A program made the translations under genes and the position numbers. Below are positions 1-5,313 of a DNA stretch of 5,313 nt, piece by piece (within the stretch, counting starts at the first letter, position 1; every line of letters starts with the position of its first letter). Under the pieces are notes generated by a model. The model ran no database searches. It was given only the letters and a program-made list of their open reading frames with translations, and was not told the origin of the DNA. Origin of the DNA: Myxococcales bacterium (lineage in GTDB: Bacteria; Myxococcota_A; Polyangia; Polyangiales; Houyiibacteriaceae); the NCBI GenBank assembly GCA_030622585.1, contig JAUXFZ010000217.1, forward strand, positions 1 to 5,313. The letters are read 5' to 3'.

Positions 1-876
1 CACCTTGTCGATCTCATCCAGGAAAACGATGCCCGCCTGTTCGGTGCGTTGCACTGCGTCGCGCTGGACCTTGTCGTGGTCGATGAGCTTCTTGGCCTCT
101 TGCTGCTTGAGAACCTCGAGCGCGTCGGGGACCTTGAGCCGGCGCCGCTTCGTCTTCCCTTTGAACCCTGGCATCTGCGACATCATGTCTTGCAGGTTGA
201 CCTCTTCGGTGCCCTGCGCGCCGAAGATGGTCATGAACGGATTGTTGGTATCGGTGACGTCGAGCTCCACCTCGTCATCATCGAGGTTGCCGTTGCGCAA
301 CTGCTGGCGGATGTCGTTGAGCTCGCTGTCCGAATAGAACGGCTGCGGCTGCTGCGCTTGCTGCGGGGTGATCTGGAAGCTCAGTGGCCCGAACTGATGG
401 GTCTGCGGGCCCGGCTCAGGCTGCTCCGGCTGGGCCGGCTGGGCCAGTGGCCGTTGCGTGGCCAGCACCATCTTGGCGAGCCGCTCTTCGGCGGCCTCCT
501 GCGCACGCGTCTGGACGCCTTCGAGGGCTTCCTTTTCGCAGATCTGGATCGCGTTCTCGACCAAGTCGCGAATCATCGATTCGACATCGCGTCCGACGTA
601 CCCCACCTCAGTGAACTTCGACGCCTCGACTTTAACGAAGGGAGCGCGTGCGAGTTTCGCTAGCCGGCGAGCGATTTCGGTCTTACCGACACCCGTGGGC
701 CCGATCATGATGATGTTGCGCGGCGCGATCTCGTCGCGGAGGTCGCTCGTCACATGCTGTCGACGCCAGCGATTGCGAAGCGCGATGGCGACCGCGCGCT
801 TGGCCTTGTGCTGCCCGATGATGTACCGGTCGAGCTCGCCAACCGTCTCGCGTGGGGTGAAGTTCCCTAACGTCAT
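1..876 (-). CDS. hslU: ATP-dependent protease ATPase subunit HslU (ClpY), N-terminal 292 residues; 3' end outside window
   Basis: HslU is the hexameric AAA+ unfoldase that recognises, unfolds and threads substrates into HslV. The frame runs from ATG 876-874 to the left edge without a stop, giving exactly 292 codons. The N-terminus opens with the typical TPRETVGELDRYIIGQ. Walker A (GPTGVGKT) is at 59-66, the pore loop GYVG at 92-95 and Walker B (IVFLDEID) at 283-290. The C-terminal AAA+ subdomain, sensor motifs and HslV-docking tail lie beyond the window. Compared from memory with E. coli HslU, the distance between Walker A and Walker B is about 29 residues longer. The excess lies between AEER (129-132) and LDDDE (198-202) in the I domain, where residues 142-180 are rich in Pro and Gln. 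The start overlaps the hslV stop by 4 nt and has a strong GAGGAG 8 nt upstream. Confidence 0.96.
   Translation of the reverse strand, partial: MTLGNFTPRETVGELDRYIIGQHKAKRAVAIALRNRWRRQHVTSDLRDEIAPRNIIMIGPTGVGKTEIARRLAKLARAPFVKVEASKFTEVGYVGRDVESMIRDLVENAIQICEKEALEGVQTRAQEAAEERLAKMVLATQRPLAQPAQPEQPEPGPQTHQFGPLSFQITPQQAQQPQPFYSDSELNDIRQQLRNGNLDDDEVELDVTDTNNPFMTIFGAQGTEEVNLQDMMSQMPGFKGKTKRRRLKVPDALEVLKQQEAKKLIDHDKVQRDAVQRTEQAGIVFLDEIDKV
426..443. repeat. Perfect 9-bp tandem repeat (two units) inside hslU
   Basis: The plus strand reads CCGGCTGGG twice in direct succession, and diverged copies of the same CAG/CCG-type codons continue on both sides. In hslU frame it encodes Ala-Gln-Pro-type triplets in the Pro/Gln-rich segment of the I domain. 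The unit length is a multiple of three, so copy-number change by replication slippage would keep the frame. Confidence 0.7.
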
Positions 877-1427
877 CCGCCCAGCTCCTCGACGAGAATC
901 TCGTTGTTTGTGTAGACGCAGATCTCGGCGGCGATCTCGAGTGGGCTGCGCGCGACCTCGGCCGCCGACAAGTCGGTATTGCGCAGGAGCGCGCGCGCCG
1001 CAGCCAAGGCGTACGAGCCTCCCGAGCCGATCGCGATCACGCCTTCGTCCGGCTGGATGACATCCCCTGTCCCGCTGATCAAGAACGTCGCCTCCGTGTC
1101 CATCACGACCAGCATCGCTTCGAGCCGCCGAAGATACCGGTCGGTCCGCCAGTCCTTGGCGAGCTCGACCGCGGAGCGTTGCAGGCTACCCCGATGCTCT
1201 TTGAGCTTCGCCTCGAACCGATCGAGGAGCGTAAAGGCGTCCGCCGTCGCCCCGGCGAACCCGGTCACGACCTTGCCGTCGGCGATGCGCCGAACTTTGC
1301 GAGCCTGGCCTTTCATGATCGTCTGGCCGAGGGACACTTGGCCATCTCCAGCCATGGCGGCCCGGCCGTCTCGACGTACGGCAACGATGGTTGTGGAACG
1401 AAAAATAGGCGGATCTGATTGGTTCAT
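873..1427 (-). CDS. hslV: ATP-dependent protease subunit HslV (ClpQ), N-terminal threonine peptidase
   Basis: HslV forms a double hexameric, proteasome-like peptidase chamber capped by HslU and degrades misfolded and regulatory proteins in the cytosol. From the ATG at 1427 the product is 184 residues, a normal family length. The catalytic threonine is Thr12 (FRSTTIVAV), so an 11-residue propeptide would be removed to expose it. Counting Thr12 as 1, Lys28, Lys33 and Ser124 (GSGGSY) fall where E. coli HslV has its active-site residues. MAGDGQVSLG and ELAKDWRTDR are further signatures. The same frame is open to an ATG at 1511, inside xerC, but that would add 28 residues not expected in the family. 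I prefer 1427 although its ribosome site is weak (AGGGTG about 12 nt upstream). The gene ends in an ATGA overlap with hslU, as expected for subunits of one complex. Confidence 0.95.
   Translation of the reverse strand: MNQSDPPIFRSTTIVAVRRDGRAAMAGDGQVSLGQTIMKGQARKVRRIADGKVVTGFAGATADAFTLLDRFEAKLKEHRGSLQRSAVELAKDWRTDRYLRRLEAMLVVMDTEATFLISGTGDVIQPDEGVIAIGSGGSYALAAARALLRNTDLSAAEVARSPLEIAAEICVYTNNEILVEELGG
885..890 (-). promoter_or_regulatory. Ribosome binding site of hslU
   Basis: On the minus strand, GAGGAG lies 8 nt before the hslU ATG, within the last codons of hslV (Glu-Glu-Leu-Gly-Gly). It is the best Shine-Dalgarno match in the window. With the ATGA stop/start overlap it fixes the hslU start and suggests coupled, balanced synthesis of the two protease subunits. 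Confidence 0.75.
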
Positions 1428-1464
1428 CTGCGCTCGAGGCACCCTAAGTCGGCCTGCCGGGCTG

Positions 1465-2409
1465 TCAACCGTCGCGGGTCTTGTCCCGAGCAAGCGGGTG
1501 AGCGCGGTCATATACTTCCATCAGCCGATCGACGCTGACGTGAGTGTATCGTTGCGTCGTCGACAAGCTCGAGTGGCCGAGTAGCTCCTGAATCGAGCGG
1601 AGGTCGGCGCCTGCGTCGAGCAGATGGGTGGCACAGGTGTGCCGCATGGCGTGAGGATGAAGGTCGCCGCGACCTGCCCCAAGCGTCCCATGACGCCGAA
1701 CGACGTTCTGCACCTGCCGAACGCTCAGTCTACGGCCGCTGCGTGACAGCCAAAGCGCGCCTGGCTCGCCTTGCTTCGCCCTCTCCAGCAGAACCCCGCG
1801 CTCGGGCAAGTAGGCCTGAATCGCCTCGACCGCGGACTTGCCGAGAGGCACGACGCGCTCCTTGCCACCCTTACCGAGGACGCGCACCTCCGACTCCGTG
1901 AAGTCGCAATGGTCGATATTCATGCCCGCGAGCTCGCTAACGCGCACGCCGGTTCCATACAGGGTCTCGAGCAGCGCCTGGTCGCGCGCCTTGAGCGGCT
2001 TGGCGCGTTTCTTCTCCTTCGGGGGCGCCTCCATCACGCGAAACGCCTGCTCGACCGTGAGGAACCGCGGCAACGATTGTGCGATCTTCGGCGAGCGCAA
2101 CGCAGCCGCTGGGTTCCGTTCGATGATCTGGCGCTTCAAGAGGAACTTGAACAGGGAACGAATGGCGCTCACCTTCTTCTTCATCGTGCTGGCCTGGTTC
2201 GAACCGAACAGGCTCGCCAAGAACCCCCTCAGCGCAACGATGTCGAGCTTGCGCGCGTCTGCCGGCAGCCCTTCTTCGCGGACGTAGTCACGGAAGCTCC
2301 GCAGGTCGCGAATGTACGTCTCGACGGTGCGCGCCGAAGCCCTGCGCTCATCGGCCAGGTACTGAGCGAAGGCGTCGATCTGTTGTTCGAGCGGATCGGT
2401 TGCGCTCAT
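1465..2409 (-). CDS. xerC: Site-specific tyrosine recombinase XerC
   Basis: Xer recombinases act at the chromosomal dif site to resolve dimers, normally as a XerC/XerD pair coordinated by FtsK at the septum. The 314-residue product has an N-terminal core-binding SAM-like domain (about 8-100) and a C-terminal catalytic domain (about 115-300). All six catalytic residues are visible: Arg156 (TGVRVSEL), Lys180 (LGKGGKER), His253 and Arg256 (HAMRH), His279 (LGHSS) and nucleophile Tyr288 (RYTHV). Their spacing matches E. coli XerD with an 8-9 residue offset. A short Lys-rich segment (KEKKRAKPLK, 131-140) lies between the two domains. The ATG at 2409 is the only sensible start, since no in-frame alternative is seen in the next 25 codons; it lies 62 nt inside trmFO. 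No strong Shine-Dalgarno precedes it, so translational coupling to trmFO is plausible. XerC rather than XerD rests on gene neighbourhood; a mobile-element integrase is unlikely in this setting. Confidence 0.93.
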   Translation of the reverse strand: MSATDPLEQQIDAFAQYLADERRASARTVETYIRDLRSFRDYVREEGLPADARKLDIVALRGFLASLFGSNQASTMKKKVSAIRSLFKFLLKRQIIERNPAAALRSPKIAQSLPRFLTVEQAFRVMEAPPKEKKRAKPLKARDQALLETLYGTGVRVSELAGMNIDHCDFTESEVRVLGKGGKERVVPLGKSAVEAIQAYLPERGVLLERAKQGEPGALWLSRSGRRLSVRQVQNVVRRHGTLGAGRGDLHPHAMRHTCATHLLDAGADLRSIQELLGHSSLSTTQRYTHVSVDRLMEVYDRAHPLARDKTRDG

Positions 2410-3724
2410 CGTTCGACTCTACCACGTCGGTCAGCCACGTCTCGAGATCCTGCAATGCGCGCTCCGACTGCAGGTCCCGCCGAGCACGCTTCTTCATCCG
2501 TCGCCCTTCGATCGGCGGCACCATGCTGAACATCACGTTCGACGGCTGGAAGTCGTCGTTCGGCGCACGCAAATGGCCGACCATCCCCCCGAGCATCGTC
2601 GTCGGAGGCGGAAACGAGAACTCGAGCCCATGTGCCTCGTGGGCTAGCTTGATGCCAAGCAGCATCCCGCACGCGGCACTTTCGACATATCCTTCGACGC
2701 CACTGATCTGACCAGCGAGGTACACACCGGGCCGCGACGCGAGCGCCAGATCGTCGTCGAGCACCTTAGGCGAATCGACAAACGTGTTGCGATGCACGCT
2801 TCCAAGCCGTTCGAACTCGGCGTTCTCGAGGCCCGGGATCATTCGAAACACCCGCTTTTGCTCCGGCCACTTCATTCGCGTCTGGAAACCGACCATGTTG
2901 AATGCCGTGCCCGCCTCGTCTTCTTGACGGAGTTGCACCACGGCGTGGGGCCAGCGCCCGGTGCGGGGATCGGTCAACCCGACGGGCTTCATGCACCCGA
3001 AGGACAAAGTCTTGTGACCCCGCGAGGCCAGGACCTCGATCGGGAGACAACCTTCGAAGTAGCGCACCTTCTCGAACTCGCGAGGGCTGACTTTGTCTGC
3101 ATCGAGAAGTGCCTGGACGAAGGCGGCGTATTCTGCTTCGTCGAGCGGGCAGTTCACGTAGGCGGCATCCCCGCCCTTGTCGTATCGCGACGCTCGGAAC
3201 GCACGGTCGAAGTTGATCGAGTCGGCCGATACGATCGGCGCAATCGCGTCGTAGTAGGCCAAGTGCTCGGCACCCACGGCCACGGCGAGTTCGTTCGCGA
3301 GACCCCCCGCAGTGAGCGGACCGGTCGCGATGACCACCGGGCGCTGTTCGGGAATCCCGTCGACTACTTCATTAACCACTTCAATGAGTGAATGCGCCTG
3401 CATGCGCCGAGTGATTTCCGCGCTGAACTGGTCGCGGTCGACGGCGAACGCCCCACCGGCCGGCACGCGATGCAGCTCCCCGACCTCCATCACCAGTGAG
3501 CCGGCGCGCCGCATCTCTTCTTTGAGAAGGCCCACCGCGTTGTGTATGGCGGCACCCCGGAATGAGTTGGAGCACACGAGCTCGGCCATTTGGTCCGAGT
3601 GTTGCGCGGGGGTCCGCGACGATGGCTTCTGCTCCACCAAGCGCACCGAGACGCCCCGCTCCGCCAATTGCCAAGCACACTCGGTGCCGGCGAGCCCCGC
3701 ACCAATGACGACTACATCTGCCAC
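2348..3724 (-). CDS. trmFO: Methylenetetrahydrofolate-tRNA-(uracil-5-)-methyltransferase TrmFO
   Basis: TrmFO (formerly Gid) is a cytosolic FAD flavoenzyme that makes ribothymidine at U54 of the tRNA T-loop, using methylenetetrahydrofolate as carbon donor and NAD(P)H as reductant. The 458-residue product has an N-terminal Rossmann FAD motif (GAGLAG, 8-13), the AELVCSNSFR segment with Cys51, and FEGCLPIE with Cys226. These match the two functional cysteines described in the B. subtilis enzyme (Cys53 and Cys226). A C-terminal FAD-contact region GVYLAGQISGVEGY spans about 333-346. The start is GTG at 3724-3722, giving an N-terminus (ADVVVIGAG) typical of the family. An AAGG sits 7 nt upstream, over the topA stop. 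The usual fold ends near residue 435. The last 20 residues (439-458) are Arg-rich, unlike family ends I recall, and coincide exactly with the xerC overlap. Presence of TrmFO implies folate-dependent rather than SAM-dependent (TrmA) T54 formation. Confidence 0.97.
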   Translation of the reverse strand: MADVVVIGAGLAGTECAWQLAERGVSVRLVEQKPSSRTPAQHSDQMAELVCSNSFRGAAIHNAVGLLKEEMRRAGSLVMEVGELHRVPAGGAFAVDRDQFSAEITRRMQAHSLIEVVNEVVDGIPEQRPVVIATGPLTAGGLANELAVAVGAEHLAYYDAIAPIVSADSINFDRAFRASRYDKGGDAAYVNCPLDEAEYAAFVQALLDADKVSPREFEKVRYFEGCLPIEVLASRGHKTLSFGCMKPVGLTDPRTGRWPHAVVQLRQEDEAGTAFNMVGFQTRMKWPEQKRVFRMIPGLENAEFERLGSVHRNTFVDSPKVLDDDLALASRPGVYLAGQISGVEGYVESAACGMLLGIKLAHEAHGLEFSFPPPTTMLGGMVGHLRAPNDDFQPSNVMFSMVPPIEGRRMKKRARRDLQSERALQDLETWLTDVVESNDERNRSARTTDRRLRSVPGR

Positions 3725-3731
3725 GCCCGAA

Positions 3732-3735
3732 CCTT
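3732..3735 (-). promoter_or_regulatory. Probable ribosome binding site of trmFO
   Basis: On the minus strand, AAGG lies 7 nt before the GTG start of trmFO and uses the last two bases of the topA TAA stop codon. It is a short match, preceded by AGGG at 3740-3737. It supports the GTG at 3724 as the start and suggests that ribosomes finishing topA feed trmFO. Confidence 0.5.
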
Positions 3736-5313
3736 ACCCTGCGGCGGACCCGGCTGCAGGCGGCGTCTCCTGCGACTCGCTCTCGTCGAGCAACTCGCTG
3801 GGATCGTAGGGGCGCTCGAAGTCACAAGTCTCGTTGACGCACTTGAGCTTGGGGTTTTTCTTGCCGCCCATCGCCACCAGAAAATCGCTGCCGCACTTCG
3901 GGCATTTGATCCCAATCGGCTTTTGCCACACGCGGAAATCGCACGGCTCTTCCAAGCGATAGTTGGTGCAACCATAGAACGGACGCCCGCGGCCCTTCGG
4001 CTTGATGGGGACGATGTCGCCCGTCTTGCACTTCGGGCACTTGTAGCCGAGCGGCACGGCACGCGTGTGCTTGCACTCGGGGTATTTCGAACATCCGAGG
4101 AACCAGCCGTTGCGACCCCAGCGCTTGGTCATCTTCGCGCCGCACTCGTGGCAGTCGTACTCGGTGAGCTCCGGCTCTTTGGGCGCCTCGACCTCCCCGT
4201 CGGGGCCGATGTTGAGCGTGTAGCGGCACTCGGGGTACTTCGTGCAGCCGATGAACGGCCCGTTACGCCCCCAGCGTTTCACCAATGGGTCACCCGACTC
4301 GGGACACTTCTCTCCGGTTTCGACCGGCTCGGGCCACCACTTCCCCTTGTCCTCGACCGCGTGCGCGATCTGCGCCTGCAACCGGTCGTGGAACGGCTGA
4401 AGCACGTCGAGACGCTTTGCGCGAGCCTCGCCTACAGCGTCGAGGTCCTCTTCGAGCTTCCGCGTGAAGCCGATGTCCGCGAGGTCGAAGTTGCCTGCAA
4501 CCAGCTTCTCGATCACCAACGTCCCGACCGGTGTCGGCACGAGCTTGTTGCCGTCCTTCTCGACATAGGAGCGCTGCTCGACCTTGCTTATGATCTCGGC
4601 ATAGGTGCTCGGGCGGCCGATGCCTTCTTCCTCCAGCTTCTTCACGAGCGTCGCCTCCGTGAAGAGCGGCGGCGGCTCCGTCTGTTTGTGATGCGACTCG
4701 ACGCCCGGTGGAATCACCAGATGAAGCCCCTCCCCCTCGCCGAGCTCGGGGAGACTGTCGTCGTCATCGGTTCGGTCTTCAGGGCTTGGCTCCTCACCGG
4801 CAAGCGGCTCGGTGGTGGCTCCGTACACGGCGCGCCAGCCAGGAATCTTGAGCACGCTGCCGCTCGCGCGAAGCCCGTAGGTGCGGCCGCCTGCGGTCGC
4901 TTCGATCTCGACACCCGTCTGGTCGAACACGGCCGGGGTCATCTGCGACGCGACAAAGCGATCCCAGATCAGCTTGTAGAGCCGCCGCTGAGGGTCGGTC
5001 AGGTACTTGCTCACCGCTTCGGGCGGCAAATCGAGCTGCGTCGGACGAATCGCTTCGTGAGCATCCTGCACGTTCTGCTTCTTGACCTTGAAGAAGTTCG
5101 GCTTCTCGGGAACGGAGTCTTTGCCGTACTTCTTGCCGATGTACTCTCGGCAATCGTTCACGGCGTCTGGGGAAAGCCGTACGCTGTCCGTACGCATGTA
5201 GGTGATGAGACCCACGCCTTCTGCGTTCTTGCCGCGGCCGAGCGTGATGCCTTCGTAGAGTTGTTGGGCGATCCGCATCGCGCGCTTGGGCGGCATGCTC
5301 AAGCGGTTCGCAG
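3734..5313 (-). CDS. topA: DNA topoisomerase I (type IA), C-terminal part; 5' end outside window
   Basis: Type IA topoisomerases relax negatively supercoiled DNA through a transient 5'-phosphotyrosine link. The reading frame is open through the right edge, so the Toprim domain and true start are missing. A TTG at 5302-5300 is an internal Leu codon, preceded in frame by Ala-Asn-Arg, and not a start. Numbering from that Leu, the active-site motif GLITYMRTDS lies at 31-40, with the catalytic Tyr at 35 (codon 5200-5198). QDAHEAIRPT is at 79-88 and EEEGIGRPSTYAEI at 224-237, both hallmarks of the family. Four zinc-ribbon modules follow: Cys 333/353/359 (position 336 is Ser where a Cys is expected), Cys 384/387/404/410, Cys 422/425/445/454 and Cys 467/470/488/493. 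A Ser/Glu/Ala-rich tail ends the protein. The TAA stop is 9 nt before trmFO, suggesting co-transcription. Identity is very secure; only the N-terminal extent is unknown. Confidence 0.97.
   Translation of the reverse strand, partial: ANRLSMPPKRAMRIAQQLYEGITLGRGKNAEGVGLITYMRTDSVRLSPDAVNDCREYIGKKYGKDSVPEKPNFFKVKKQNVQDAHEAIRPTQLDLPPEAVSKYLTDPQRRLYKLIWDRFVASQMTPAVFDQTGVEIEATAGGRTYGLRASGSVLKIPGWRAVYGATTEPLAGEEPSPEDRTDDDDSLPELGEGEGLHLVIPPGVESHHKQTEPPPLFTEATLVKKLEEEGIGRPSTYAEIISKVEQRSYVEKDGNKLVPTPVGTLVIEKLVAGNFDLADIGFTRKLEEDLDAVGEARAKRLDVLQPFHDRLQAQIAHAVEDKGKWWPEPVETGEKCPESGDPLVKRWGRNGPFIGCTKYPECRYTLNIGPDGEVEAPKEPELTEYDCHECGAKMTKRWGRNGWFLGCSKYPECKHTRAVPLGYKCPKCKTGDIVPIKPKGRGRPFYGCTNYRLEEPCDFRVWQKPIGIKCPKCGSDFLVAMGGKKNPKLKCVNETCDFERPYDPSELLDESESQETPPAAGSAAG

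Noticed and set aside
49..663. 204-codon plus-strand open frame antisense to hslU
   Set aside because: Its translation is Leu/Arg-rich with no recognisable domain, and the opposite strand carries unmistakable HslU motifs throughout. Long antisense frames are expected in GC-rich genes with biased third positions.
1428..1464. Possible promoter or terminator between xerC and hslV
   Set aside because: The 37-nt gap has no T-run after a stem, no convincing -35/-10 pair and only short GC-rich self-complementarity.
1465..2409. Tyrosine recombinase as an integrase marking a mobile element
   Set aside because: The neighbours are all conserved housekeeping genes in a conserved order, no att-like repeats or cargo genes are present, and length and motifs fit XerC.
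1771..2529. 252-codon plus-strand open frame antisense to xerC and the end of trmFO
   Set aside because: It crosses two clearly coding minus-strand genes, has low-complexity Arg/Leu composition and no family resemblance. It is a shadow frame.
2792..3391. 199-codon plus-strand open frame antisense to trmFO
   Set aside because: It has His/Arg/Glu-rich content without motifs and lies wholly within the well-supported trmFO gene on the other strand.
3822..4229. 135-codon minus-strand frame inside topA
   Set aside because: It is an alternate frame of the TopA zinc-ribbon region; the cysteine pattern and family motifs belong to the topA frame.

Overview
This GC-rich bacterial window is a tightly packed, single-strand cluster of housekeeping genes. 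All five coding regions lie on the minus strand, so transcription runs from the right edge to the left. In transcription order they are topA (DNA topoisomerase I, 5' end outside the window), trmFO (folate-dependent tRNA uridine-54 methyltransferase), xerC (tyrosine recombinase for chromosome dimer resolution), hslV (protease subunit) and hslU (AAA+ unfoldase subunit, 3' end outside the window). Long open frames on the plus strand, and in other minus frames, are out-of-register shadows of these genes.

Layout on the minus strand: topA 5313-3734; a 9-nt gap; trmFO 3724-2348 with a GTG start; a 62-nt overlap; xerC 2409-1465; a 37-nt gap if hslV starts at 1427; hslV 1427-873; a 4-nt ATGA overlap; hslU 876-1. 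No non-coding stretch exceeds 40 nt. I see no tRNA, rRNA, CRISPR array, insertion sequence, obvious terminator or standalone promoter. The spacing points to one transcription unit whose promoter lies upstream of topA, beyond the right edge.

The order topA-trmFO-xerC-hslV-hslU matches the well-known Firmicutes topA-gid-codV-clpQ-clpY arrangement, and related orders occur in other phyla. The high GC, the TopA with several C-terminal zinc ribbons and the style of the proteins fit a Gram-negative-type lineage such as Myxococcota, Planctomycetota or Gemmatimonadota better than a low-GC Firmicute. The sequence alone does not settle this. HslU and HslV form one complex, while the others are linked by conserved neighbourhood rather than by a shared pathway: DNA supercoiling (TopA), tRNA T-loop methylation (TrmFO), dimer resolution (XerC) and proteolysis (HslUV).

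I found no previously undescribed system. The points worth a second look are local: a Pro/Gln-rich insertion in the HslU I domain containing a perfect 9-bp tandem repeat; a TopA zinc ribbon lacking one ligand beside a near-copy of itself; a TrmFO C-terminal tail encoded entirely within the xerC overlap; and an hslV start that an automatic caller would probably place too far upstream.
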